DNA from: Rhodoferax sp. UBA4409
GTDB taxonomy: Bacteria > Pseudomonadota > Gammaproteobacteria > Burkholderiales > Burkholderiaceae_C
Direction: 5' to 3'
DNA: 7,945 nucleotides
NCBI GenBank assembly: GCA_002390825.1
Contig: DGQR01000222.1
Location: 1 to 7,945 of the forward strand
This document shows positions 1 through 6,381 of the stretch, in pieces. Position 1 is the stretch's first letter. Each line of letters begins with the position of its first letter. The notes under the pieces were generated by a model. That model saw nothing but the letters and a program-made list of their open reading frames with translations, did not search any database and had not been told where the DNA came from. Both the position numbers and the translations under genes were made by a program.

Positions 1-815
1 CCGAGCGCGGCATCACCGCCTTCGCCCTCGAGGCCGCGCCGCGTACCTCGCGGGCGCAGAGCCTGGACGTGCTCTCCTCGCAGGCCAACATCGCCGGCTA
101 CAAAGCCGTGATGATGGCGGCCGACAAATATCAGCGCTTCTTCCCGATGCTCATGACGGCAGCAGGTACGGTGAAGGCTGCTCGCGTGGTGATCTTGGGG
201 GTCGGCGTGGCCGGTTTGCAGGCGATTGCCACCGCCAAGCGCCTCGGGGCGGTGATCGAGGCCTCCGATGTGCGCCCCAGCGTTAAGGAACAAGTCGAGT
301 CCTTGGGGGGCAAGTTCATCGACGTTCCTTACGAGACAGATGAAGAAAAAGAAGCCGCTGTAGGCGTGGGCGGTTACGCCAAACCCATGCCCCAGAGCTG
401 GCTGGACCGCCAGAAAGCTGAAGTTGCCAAGCGCGTGGCGCAGGCTGATGTGGTGATCAGCGCCGCGCTGATTCCCGGTCGCGCAGCCCCCACCCTGATC
501 ACCGAAGACATGGTCAAGTCCATGAAACCCGGTTCGGTGATTGTGGACATCGCCGCGGGCAAAGGTCCGAATGGCGGAGGCAATTGCCCGCTGTCCGAGG
601 CTGACAAGACCGTGGTCAAACATGGCGTCACCCTGATCGGCGAAACCAACCTGCCAGCATTGGTGGCGGCAGATGCTTCATCCCTCTATGCGCGCAACGT
701 GTTGGATTTCTTGAAGTTGATCCTCAACAAAGAAGGCGCTTTGCATATCGACCTCGAAGACGACATCGTGGCAGCGTGCCTGGTGACCCAGGGCGGCGAA
801 GTGCGCCGCAAGTAA
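1..815 (+). CDS. pntAA: NAD(P) transhydrogenase subunit alpha part 1 (PntAA), 5' end outside the window
   Basis: This is the NAD(H)-binding domain I subunit of proton-translocating transhydrogenase, a peripheral cytoplasmic subunit that passes hydride between NADH and NADP+. The reading frame is open from base 3, so the gene begins upstream; the GTG at 69 is internal, because conserved family sequence precedes it. 270 residues are visible, against roughly 370-385 for whole PntAA. The RQD loop that contacts the nicotinamide is intact: Arg at 42-44, Gln at 57-59 and Asp at 66-68, with the family spacing. It is followed by the conserved stretch LSSQANIAGY. The Rossmann motif GVGVAG lies at 198-215; the first Ala of the usual GAGVAG is Val here. 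An acidic residue (ASDVRP) follows at the end of strand 2. The mobile-loop sequence GGYAKPMP is at about 369-392. The protein ends TQGGEVRRK without membrane helices, as expected when the alpha chain is split into PntAA and PntAB (Rhodospirillum rubrum type). It is first in the operon with pntAB and pntB. Confidence 0.96.
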   Translation, partial: ERGITAFALEAAPRTSRAQSLDVLSSQANIAGYKAVMMAADKYQRFFPMLMTAAGTVKAARVVILGVGVAGLQAIATAKRLGAVIEASDVRPSVKEQVESLGGKFIDVPYETDEEKEAAVGVGGYAKPMPQSWLDRQKAEVAKRVAQADVVISAALIPGRAAPTLITEDMVKSMKPGSVIVDIAAGKGPNGGGNCPLSEADKTVVKHGVTLIGETNLPALVAADASSLYARNVLDFLKLILNKEGALHIDLEDDIVAACLVTQGGEVRRK

Positions 816-843
816 GCGTCACTGCACAGGCCTGTGTTGACGC
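816..843 (+). repeat. Inverted repeat (hairpin) between pntAA and pntAB
   Basis: Directly after the pntAA stop codon, GCGTCA (816-821) pairs with TGACGC (838-843). Inside, CACA (825-828) pairs with TGTG (833-836) around a GGCC tetraloop, with a small 3/1 internal loop between the two stems. No T-run follows (GCATTTCCCC), so it is not a standard intrinsic terminator. Its place between cistrons suggests an mRNA stability or processing element that sets the relative amount of the soluble and membrane subunits. That role is inference. Confidence 0.6.
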
Positions 844-866
844 ATTTCCCCGAATCCACCCTCACT

Positions 867-873
867 TAAGGAG
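867..873 (+). promoter_or_regulatory. Ribosome binding site that fixes the pntAB start
   Basis: TAAGGAG lies 7 bases before the ATG at 881. The frame is open further upstream, to 776 inside pntAA, but that extension has no such site and no family similarity. The site therefore selects ATG 881. Confidence 0.85.
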
Positions 874-880
874 CGACACC

Positions 881-1201
881 ATGGAAATGGTTTCCCCCAC
901 CATCCTGAACCTGATCATCTTTGTGCTGGCCATTTACGTGGGTTACCACGTGGTCTGGACCGTGACGCCCGCACTCCACACCCCCTTGATGGCCGTAACC
1001 AACGCCATTTCCGCCATCGTCATTGTGGGGGCCATGCTGGCCGCTGCACTAACGGAAACAGGTCTGGGTAAAACCATGGGCGTGTTGGCGGTCGCGCTTG
1101 CTGCTGTGAATGTGTTCGGCGGCTTCATGGTGACGCGCCGCATGTTGGAAATGTTCAAGAAGAAAGAAAAGAAAGCCCCCACCGCAGGAGCCAAAGAATG
1201 A
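881..1201 (+). CDS. pntAB: NAD(P) transhydrogenase subunit alpha part 2 (PntAB), membrane domain II
   Basis: This 106-residue inner-membrane subunit supplies the N-terminal helices of the proton-conducting domain II; in single-chain alpha subunits (E. coli PntA) this sequence is fused behind domain I. Three hydrophobic helices are visible at about residues 8-26, 36-58 and 63-85. The family sequence TPALHTPLMAVTNAISAIVIVG (residues 28-49) covers the loop and the second helix. The C-terminus is a charged Lys/Glu-rich tail, probably cytoplasmic. ATG 881 is chosen because a strong TAAGGAG lies 7 bases upstream; the longer frame from 776 would add about 35 residues of out-of-frame pntAA sequence. 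Its TGA (1199-1201) overlaps the pntB ATG in an ATGA junction, which indicates translational coupling. It assembles with PntAA and PntB. Confidence 0.95.
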   Translation: MEMVSPTILNLIIFVLAIYVGYHVVWTVTPALHTPLMAVTNAISAIVIVGAMLAAALTETGLGKTMGVLAVALAAVNVFGGFMVTRRMLEMFKKKEKKAPTAGAKE

Positions 1202-2634
1202 GCCTGAATCTCGTCACTCTGTTGTATCTTTTTGCCAGCGTCTGCTTCATTCAGGCGCTCAAAGGCCTGTCGCACCCGACCACTTCCATTCGCGGCAATG
1301 TGTTTGGCATGGTGGGTATGGGCGTGGCCGTCTTCACGACCGGCGCCTTGATCTTCAAACTCGCAGGGCAACTTGGCCAGGACGGCATGACCGGCATGGC
1401 CTGGGTGCTGGGCGCCTTGCTGGTGGGTGGCACCGCGGGCACGCTGATGGCCAAGCGCGTGGAGATGACCAAAATGCCGGAGCTGGTGGCCTTCATGCAC
1501 AGCATGATCGGCTTGGCAGCGGTGTTCATTGCCGTGGCTGCGGTGGCTGAGCCTTGGGCCTTCAGCATTGCGGCCAAGGGCGAGGCCATCCCCACCGGTA
1601 ACCGCTTCGAGTTGTTCTTGGGGGCGGCCATTGGCGCCATCACCTTCAGCGGCTCGGTCATTGCATTCGGCAAGCTCAGCGGCAAGTACAAGTTCCGCTT
1701 GTTCCAGGGCGCACCGGTGCAGTTCGCCGGTCAGCACAAGCTCAATCTGGTGTTGGGTCTTGCCACTTTGGGCTTGGGTTTGATGTTTGCCTTCACCGAA
1801 AACTGGACTGCGTTTTTTGTGATGCTGGCGCTCAGTTTCGTGATGGGCGTTCTCATTATCATCCCCATCGGCGGTGCCGACATGCCGGTGGTGGTGTCCA
1901 TGCTAAACAGCTACTCCGGCTGGGCGGCAGCGGGCATCGGCTTCAGCTTGAACAACAGCATGCTCATCATTGCCGGTTCGCTGGTCGGCTCCAGCGGCGC
2001 CATTCTGAGTTACATCATGTGCAAGGCGATGAACCGCTCGTTCTTCAACGTGATTCTGGGCGGCTTCGGCGGCGATGCCTCTTCCGGTCCAGCAGGTGCC
2101 GCGGTACAGCGCTCCGTCAAAAGCGGCAGCGCAGACGACGCAGCCTTCGTGTTGGGCAATGCCGAAACTGTAGTGATCGTGCCCGGCTACGGCCTGGCTG
2201 TAGCCCGAGCTCAGCACGCCGTCAAAGAACTGGCTGCCAAGCTCACCGAAAAGGGCATCACCGTCAAATACGCCATCCACCCGGTAGCGGGCCGTATGCC
2301 CGGCCACATGAACGTGCTGCTGGCTGAGGCCGAGGTGCCCTACGACCAAGTGTTTGAGATGGAAGACATCAACGGCGAATTCGGCCAAGCGGATGTGGCC
2401 ATCATCCTAGGCGCTAACGACGTGGTGAATCCCGCTGCCCACATCAAGGGCAGCCCGATTTACGGCATGCCGATTCTGGAGGCCTACAAGGCCAAGACCA
2501 TCATCGTGAACAAGCGCTCCATGGCCGCGGGTTATGCCGGCTTGGACAACGAGTTGTTCTACATGGACAAGACCATGATGGTGTTCGGCGACGCCAAAAA
2601 AGTCGTCGAGGACATGGGTAAAGCCATCGAATAG
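1198..2634 (+). CDS. pntB: NAD(P) transhydrogenase subunit beta (PntB)
   Basis: This 478-residue membrane subunit carries most of the proton channel (domain II) and the NADP(H)-binding domain III. E. coli PntB is slightly shorter (about 462). Residues 1-285 are a run of hydrophobic helices. The conserved channel His is at 101 (VAFMHSMIGLAAV; E. coli His91). The Asp and Asn of GADMPVV and MLNSYSGWAAA are at 228 and 237 (E. coli Asp213 and Asn222). Domain III starts around 300, with the NADP fingerprint GYGLAVA at 330-336. HPVAGRMPGHMNVLLAEA is at 361-378. GANDVVNP has the key Asp at 408, and NKRSMAAGYAG has the Lys-Arg that bind the 2'-phosphate at 439-440. The ATG overlaps the pntAB stop by four bases, and GCAGGAG (1184-1190) sits 7 bases ahead of it inside pntAB. 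All catalytic residues are present, so the enzyme should be active. In vivo it most likely uses the proton motive force to make NADPH. Confidence 0.97.
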   Translation: MSLNLVTLLYLFASVCFIQALKGLSHPTTSIRGNVFGMVGMGVAVFTTGALIFKLAGQLGQDGMTGMAWVLGALLVGGTAGTLMAKRVEMTKMPELVAFMHSMIGLAAVFIAVAAVAEPWAFSIAAKGEAIPTGNRFELFLGAAIGAITFSGSVIAFGKLSGKYKFRLFQGAPVQFAGQHKLNLVLGLATLGLGLMFAFTENWTAFFVMLALSFVMGVLIIIPIGGADMPVVVSMLNSYSGWAAAGIGFSLNNSMLIIAGSLVGSSGAILSYIMCKAMNRSFFNVILGGFGGDASSGPAGAAVQRSVKSGSADDAAFVLGNAETVVIVPGYGLAVARAQHAVKELAAKLTEKGITVKYAIHPVAGRMPGHMNVLLAEAEVPYDQVFEMEDINGEFGQADVAIILGANDVVNPAAHIKGSPIYGMPILEAYKAKTIIVNKRSMAAGYAGLDNELFYMDKTMMVFGDAKKVVEDMGKAIE

Positions 2635-2652
2635 AGGCGCACGCCTAAGTAC

Positions 2653-2688
2653 AGCCCGCCTAAGGTAAACACCGTGGGCGGGCTTGTT
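2653..2688 (+). terminator. Probable intrinsic terminator of the pnt operon
   Basis: AGCCCGCC (2653-2660) pairs perfectly with GGCGGGCT (2677-2684). The stem can extend by one wobble and one A-T pair into the 16-base loop. It is followed by the modestly T-rich TGTTCGTCT. It lies 18 bases after the pntB stop and 55 bases before fadD, where a transcript end is expected. The short, interrupted T-tract makes it imperfect. Confidence 0.6.
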
Positions 2689-2691
2689 CGT

Positions 2692-2721
2692 CTGCATCAA
2701 AATAGCAGGCTGCATAAAAAT
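2692..2721 (+). repeat. Tandem 12-bp direct repeat in the fadD promoter region
   Basis: CTGCATCAAAAT (2692-2703) recurs as CTGCATAAAAAT (2710-2721): 11 of 12 bases match, with starts 18 bases apart. The fadD promoter must lie between the pnt terminator and base 2727. CATAAA at 2713-2718 is a possible -10, but I see no convincing -35 at the right distance. The repeat could be a pair of regulator half-sites or chance A/T-rich similarity. Confidence 0.35.
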
Positions 2722-2739
2722 TGACCGGAGACATAAGAC

Positions 2740-4413
2740 ATGACTGAACGCGTTTGGCTCGGCAGCTACCCACAAGGTGTGCCTGCTGACATCGACCCTG
2801 CCAAATACTCCTCCTTGGTGGCGTTGCTGGAAGAAAGCTTTCGCAAATACGAAGGCCGCGTGGCCTACAATTTCATGGGCAAAGATGTCACTTTCGGTCA
2901 GACCGATAGTTTGAGCCTGGCGTTTGCCGCCTACCTGCAAGGCCTGGGCCTGAGCAAGGGCGACCGGGTCGCCATCATGATGCCCAATGTGCCGCAGTAC
3001 CCGATTGCGGTAGCCGCCATTTTGCGGGCCGGTTTTGTCGTGGTGAATGTGAACCCGCTCTACACCGCCCGTGAGTTGGAGCACCAACTCAAAGACTCCG
3101 GCTCCAAGGCCATCGTCATCATTGAGAACTTTGCCCACACGCTAGAGAAGTGCATCGCCGCTACGCCTGTCAAGCACGTGGTCTTGTGCTCGATGGGGGA
3201 CCGCTTGGGCCTGCTCAAGGGCACCATGGTGAACTACGTGGTCCGCAACGTCAAAAAGATGGTGCCTTCTTTCAGCCTGCCGGATGCAGTGCGTTTCAAC
3301 GAGGCCATTGCCCGTGGCACCAAAGCGCCCTTCAAAAAGCCCGAAATCAAGGCGGACGATGTGGCGGTCCTGCAGTACACCGGCGGTACGACCGGAGTGT
3401 CCAAAGGTGCGGTGCTCTTGCACCGCAACGTCATCGCCAATGCATTGCAGTCAGAGGCCTGGTATGCGCCGGCCATGGCCAAGGTGCCCGCCGATCAGCA
3501 GCCCACCACGGTGTGTGCGTTGCCGCTGTACCACGTGTTCGCCTTTACGGTAGGCATGATGCTGTCGGTCCGTACCGGCGGGAAACTTATTTTGATTCCG
3601 AACCCGCGTGACATTCCGGGGGTCCTGAAAGAGCTATCGAAGCACACTATCCACAGCCTGCCTGCGGTGAACACCCTGTTCAATGGATTGGCCAATCACC
3701 CCGACTTCAACAAGGTGGACTGGAGCCATTTGAAAGTTGCAGTGGGCGGTGGCACCGCCGTTCAGAGTGGTGTGGCAAAGCTGTGGTTCGACAAGACCGG
3801 CTGCCCCATTTGCGAAGGGTACGGCCTGAGCGAGACCTCGCCCACCGTGAGCTGCAACCCGATTACCTCCACGGAATTCACCGGCACGATCGGTGTGCCT
3901 TTGCCCAGCACCTACATGAAGCTCTTGGATGATGAGGGCGTAGAGGTCGCGCAAGGGCAGAGCGGAGAGATTGCCATCAAAGGCCCGCAAGTGATGGCAG
4001 GTTATTGGCAGCGGCCGGACGAGACGGCCAAGGTCATGACGCCCGATGGCTACTTTAAAACCGGTGACATCGGGGTGGTTGACGCCCGCGGTTTCTTCAA
4101 AATCGTAGACCGCAAAAAAGACATGATCCTGGTGAGCGGGTTTAACGTGTTCCCCACCGAGCTTGAAGATGTGGTCACCCAGATCCCCGGTGTGTTGGAG
4201 TGTGCCTGTGTCGGGGTGGCGGACGCCAAAACCGGCGAAGCCGTAAAGTTGGTGATCGTCAAAAAAGATCCCAACCTGAGCGAAGAAGACGTGCGCGCTT
4301 TTTGCAAAGAGAACCTCACCGGCTACAAACAGCCCAAAGTGGTGGAGTTCCGGACAGATCTCCCCAAAACGCCAGTCGGCAAAATTTTGCGCCGCGAGCT
4401 GCGGGATAAGTAA
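2740..4413 (+). CDS. fadD: Long-chain fatty acid-CoA ligase (acyl-CoA synthetase)
   Basis: This ANL-superfamily enzyme activates long-chain fatty acids in two steps: ATP plus fatty acid gives acyl-AMP, then CoA gives acyl-CoA. It acts at the inner face of the membrane and feeds beta-oxidation and phospholipid use. It has 557 residues, against 561 for E. coli FadD. The ATP/AMP P-loop YTGGTTGVSKG is at 213-223, GYGLSETSP (adenine/aromatic site) at 360-368, and YFKTGDIG with the ribose-binding Asp443 at 438-445. The hinge and FACS signature around IVDRKKDMILVSGFN lie at 455-469, with Arg458. The C-terminal catalytic Lys548 is in PKTPVGKILRREL. All core motifs are intact. ATG 2740 has GGAG (2727-2730) 9 bases upstream. 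It follows the pnt operon behind a terminator-like hairpin, so it probably has its own promoter, and it runs 5 bp before mtnN. Chain-length preference cannot be read from the sequence. Confidence 0.95.
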   Translation: MTERVWLGSYPQGVPADIDPAKYSSLVALLEESFRKYEGRVAYNFMGKDVTFGQTDSLSLAFAAYLQGLGLSKGDRVAIMMPNVPQYPIAVAAILRAGFVVVNVNPLYTARELEHQLKDSGSKAIVIIENFAHTLEKCIAATPVKHVVLCSMGDRLGLLKGTMVNYVVRNVKKMVPSFSLPDAVRFNEAIARGTKAPFKKPEIKADDVAVLQYTGGTTGVSKGAVLLHRNVIANALQSEAWYAPAMAKVPADQQPTTVCALPLYHVFAFTVGMMLSVRTGGKLILIPNPRDIPGVLKELSKHTIHSLPAVNTLFNGLANHPDFNKVDWSHLKVAVGGGTAVQSGVAKLWFDKTGCPICEGYGLSETSPTVSCNPITSTEFTGTIGVPLPSTYMKLLDDEGVEVAQGQSGEIAIKGPQVMAGYWQRPDETAKVMTPDGYFKTGDIGVVDARGFFKIVDRKKDMILVSGFNVFPTELEDVVTQIPGVLECACVGVADAKTGEAVKLVIVKKDPNLSEEDVRAFCKENLTGYKQPKVVEFRTDLPKTPVGKILRRELRDK

Positions 4414-4418
4414 GCCCC

Positions 4419-5147
4419 TTGATCGCTATTCTGAGTGCCTTGGCCGAGGAGCAGGCCGGCTTGGTGGAGTGCATGACCCGGGTGGAGTGCGTGGAGCACG
4501 CCGGGCGCACTTTCTGGTTGGGGCTTCTGGACGGGCAAGAGGTAGTGCTCACGCTGTCCCGCATCGGCAAAGTGGCGGCGGCCCTGACCGCGACCGCATT
4601 GATTGCCAAGTGGGGCGTCCAGCGGATGGTGTTTACCGGGGTCGCCGGCGGTACCGGGCCCGGGGTGGCGGTGGGTGATGTGGTGGTTGGCAGCCATTAT
4701 TTGCAGCACGATATGGACGCCTCCCCGCTGTTCCCCCGTTACGAGATTCCATTGACGGGCCAATCCTTGTTTCCGGCGGATCCCTTGTTGCTGGAGGCCG
4801 CGTGTGCGGCGGTTCGCGAGGTTCAGCCCGATTTGCGCGGCGGGCGCTACCGCGCAGACCTTCACTGTGGAATGATTGCTAGCGGTGACCGCTTCGTGAG
4901 TGCCAGTAGTGAGGTGCATGCGCTGCTGGCAGACGCTGCCGCGTCAGGCTTCCATCCGTTGGCGGTGGAGATGGAAGGCGCGGCGGTGGCCCAAGTCTGT
5001 GCAGACTATCAGGTGCCTTTCGTGGCGATTCGCACTATTTCGGACCGTGCGGATGACGCTGCCCACACCGATTTCCCGCAGTTCGTGCGGGAGACGGCCA
5101 GTGTCTATGCGATGGCTATCGTGCGCAAAATGCTACGCTTGCTATAG
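4419..5147 (+). CDS. mtnN: 5'-methylthioadenosine/S-adenosylhomocysteine nucleosidase (Pfs/MTAN type), TTG start
   Basis: This is a cytoplasmic purine nucleosidase of the PNP/UDP superfamily. It hydrolyses MTA and SAH to adenine plus methylthioribose or S-ribosylhomocysteine, relieving inhibition of methyltransferases and polyamine synthesis. It has 242 residues. The N-terminal strand and acidic pair (IAILSALAEEQ) align with E. coli IGIIGAMEEEV, so Glu11 corresponds to catalytic Glu12. TGVAGG is at 73-78, ASGDRF at 154-159, VEMEG with the ribose-binding Glu186 at 183-187, and ISD with the catalytic Asp209 at 207-209. TTG 4419 is the only usual start after the in-frame stop at 4407-4409 that keeps the first strand. 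No good Shine-Dalgarno precedes it, only GGGATAAG at the fadD end, so translation is probably coupled to fadD. The segment QHDMDASPLFPRYEIPLTG (96-114) differs from E. coli MTAN, so the exact substrate range is less certain than the fold. Confidence 0.88.
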   Translation: MIAILSALAEEQAGLVECMTRVECVEHAGRTFWLGLLDGQEVVLTLSRIGKVAAALTATALIAKWGVQRMVFTGVAGGTGPGVAVGDVVVGSHYLQHDMDASPLFPRYEIPLTGQSLFPADPLLLEAACAAVREVQPDLRGGRYRADLHCGMIASGDRFVSASSEVHALLADAAASGFHPLAVEMEGAAVAQVCADYQVPFVAIRTISDRADDAAHTDFPQFVRETASVYAMAIVRKMLRLL

Positions 5148-5153
5148 AAATAA

Positions 5154-5190
5154 TAGCTGCTTGCGCAATATTGACGGGCGCCAGAGGCTG
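5154..5190 (-). terminator. Imperfect hairpin in the mtnN/corA convergent gap, terminator-like for corA
   Basis: Bases 5154-5166 (TAGCTGCTTGCGC) pair with 5178-5190 (GCGCCAGAGGCTG) with two mismatches and wobbles at 5158/5186 and 5154/5190. Read on the minus strand, the hairpin comes 10 bases after the corA stop and is followed by the U-rich ATTATTTCT, so it fits an intrinsic terminator for corA. The plus-strand tail (AAATGGCTC) is not U-rich, so termination of fadD-mtnN is less clear. The sequence resembles an intergenic palindromic repeat that I recall from Comamonadaceae genomes. Only one copy is in this window, so that is recollection, not proof. Confidence 0.5.
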
Positions 5191-5199
5191 AAATGGCTC

Positions 5200-6186
5200 T
5201 TATCGCAGCCAACCGCGCCGGTGGAAATACCACATCGGCACCACGGCGCTGGCAATCATCAGCCCGAGTGCGTAGGGGTAGCCCCAGGTCTGCCTGAGCT
5301 CAGGCATGAACTCGAAATTCATGCCGTAGACGCTGGCGATCAAGGTCGGCGGCAGCAAGGCCACGCTGGCGACCGAAAAAATCTTGATGGTTTTGTTCTG
5401 GTTGATGTTGATGAAACCGACGGTCGCATCCATCAAAAAGTTGATCTTGTCGAACAAAAATGCGGTGTGCGAGTCTAGCGAGTCAATGTCCCGCAAAATC
5501 TGCCGCGCCTGTTCAAACTGCTCGGCATTGAGCATTTTGCTGCGCATCATGAAGCTCACCGCGCGCCGGGTGTCCATCACGTTGCGGCGAATCCGGCCGC
5601 TCAAATCTTCGTGCCGGGCGATAGCGCCGAGCGCCTCGCCGGCAATCGCATCCGTCACGTTGCCGGAAAGCACCTTTTTGCTGACTTTCTCCAGCTCGTC
5701 GTAAATGCCTTCGAGCGTGTCTGCAGAGTACTCCGCATCCGCGTCAAACAGCTTGAGCAGGACTTCTTTGGCGTCTTCGATCAAGCCCGGGGCGCGTCGT
5801 GCACGCATGCGCAGCAGCCGGAAGACCGGGACGTCTTCATCGTGGATGGAGAAAAGCACCCCTTTGCTTTTGAGGTCGTCGTTTACCAAATTCAGGATAA
5901 AGGCGGCGCGGACGGTGCGGGGCTCATCGTCATCGGCAATCAAAAAGTCACTGCGGATATGCAGGTCACCATTGTCTTCCGCATAAAAGCGGGCGGACTC
6001 TTCGATGTCCTCGTCCATCGCGTCGTCTGGGATCGACAGTCCGTAGTACTGTTTGACCCAGCGCTTTTCTTCGAGCGTGGGGGATTCCAAATCGACCCAA
6101 ATGGGGTGGAACTTGGACAGCTCTTCCAGCGACTCGATTTCTTCTTGAAAGAGTCGCCCGTTGGCGAGCGTAAAGATATTGAGCAT
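5200..6186 (-). CDS. corA: Magnesium (Mg2+/Co2+) channel protein CorA
   Basis: This is a pentameric inner-membrane channel for passive Mg2+ uptake, gated by intracellular Mg2+. It has 328 residues; family members are usually 315-370. A large soluble alpha/beta domain (about 1-230) is rich in Asp and Glu (for example DDAMDEDIEES at 54-64 and DADAEYSAD at 148-156), as expected for Mg2+-sensing sites. The long stalk helix runs to about 265. Helix TM1 (about 268-287) ends in the diagnostic YGMNF, with GMN at 288-290. The extracellular loop contains MPEL (294-297). TM2 is about 303-321, and the basic tail FHRRGWLR lies in the cytoplasm. The GMN-MPEL pair supports CorA; a ZntB zinc exporter is less likely. 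ATG 6186 has GGGAG (6197-6193) 6 bases upstream. The gene is convergent with mtnN and divergent from the MFS gene, so it is probably monocistronic. Its leader is unusually structured. Confidence 0.94.
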   Translation of the reverse strand: MLNIFTLANGRLFQEEIESLEELSKFHPIWVDLESPTLEEKRWVKQYYGLSIPDDAMDEDIEESARFYAEDNGDLHIRSDFLIADDDEPRTVRAAFILNLVNDDLKSKGVLFSIHDEDVPVFRLLRMRARRAPGLIEDAKEVLLKLFDADAEYSADTLEGIYDELEKVSKKVLSGNVTDAIAGEALGAIARHEDLSGRIRRNVMDTRRAVSFMMRSKMLNAEQFEQARQILRDIDSLDSHTAFLFDKINFLMDATVGFININQNKTIKIFSVASVALLPPTLIASVYGMNFEFMPELRQTWGYPYALGLMIASAVVPMWYFHRRGWLR

Positions 6187-6210
6187 GGCTCACTCCCAGG
6201 TGATGTTGGC

Positions 6211-6265
6211 TGCAATCGGGGGTTGGGTGCTTTCAACCCCGATGCAGTGGTGGGAGTTGAAAGCT
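6211..6265 (-). promoter_or_regulatory. corA 5' leader with two mutually exclusive hairpins
   Basis: Reading along the corA mRNA, arm A (6264-6253, GCTTTCAACTCC) pairs with arm B (6240-6229, GGGGTTGAAAGC) over 12 contiguous pairs including one G-U. Arm B can instead pair with arm C (6225-6211): GTTG-side, GGGG/CCCC and the TGC/GCA end give 13 pairs with two single-base bulges and an 8-base loop. Both stems use the same bases of B (6234-6240), so they exclude each other. Bases 6256-6251 of arm A read CTCCCA, the exact complement of TGGGAG at the corA Shine-Dalgarno (6198-6193). Two smaller hairpins precede these: 6288-6299 (GGAG/CTCC) and 6264-6279 (CTACC/GGTAG). The pairings are seen directly; a regulatory role is inferred. 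Confidence 0.45.
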
Positions 6266-6317
6266 ACCGACTAGGGTAGGTTTCCAAGGAGTGCTCTCCG
6301 GTAATTCAGAAGCAGAA

Positions 6318-6323
6318 ATTATC
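6318..6323 (-). promoter_or_regulatory. Candidate -10 element of the corA promoter
   Basis: On the minus strand these bases read GATAAT, matching TATAAT at 5 of 6 positions and preceded by TGC. The -35 region about 17-18 bases upstream (TTACTC) is a poor match. Transcription from here would start near 6310 and give a leader of about 125 bases that includes all the hairpins before corA. Confidence 0.35.
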
Positions 6324-6336
6324 GCACCGCACAGAC

Positions 6337-6345
6337 TGCTAGAGT
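6337..6345 (+). promoter_or_regulatory. Candidate extended -10 for the MFS gene
   Basis: TGCTAGAGT fits the TGn-TATAAT pattern with 4 of 6 hexamer matches. There is no good -35. It would give an untranslated leader of about 30 pyrimidine-rich bases before ATG 6382. Weak call. Confidence 0.22.
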
Positions 6346-6381
6346 AAGCGCCCTTTCTGTTCTCCAGCGACTCTTTTTACG

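Noticed and set aside
943..1737. 264-codon open frame on the minus strand across pntAB and pntB
   Set aside because: It lies wholly opposite clear pnt coding sequence, is His/Gln/Ala-rich as expected for an antisense shadow of GC-rich codons, and matches no family I recognise.
2407..3138. 243-codon minus-strand frame across the pntB end and fadD start
   Set aside because: It spans two real genes, the terminator-like hairpin and the fadD promoter region, with shadow-like composition.
4900..5478. 192-codon plus-strand frame across the mtnN end and corA
   Set aside because: It overlaps two well-supported genes in other frames, has Trp/Arg-rich low-quality sequence and no ribosome site.
6211..6246. 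Strong GGGG/CCCC hairpin as an intrinsic terminator
   Set aside because: No T-run follows on either strand, and it lies in a divergent promoter region; a leader structure fits better.
6264..6287. Seven-codon leader ORF before corA (TTG start, METYPSR), preceded by GGAG
   Set aside because: It is very short, with a non-ATG start and a ribosome site that lies in its own small hairpin. A leader peptide is possible, but chance explains it.
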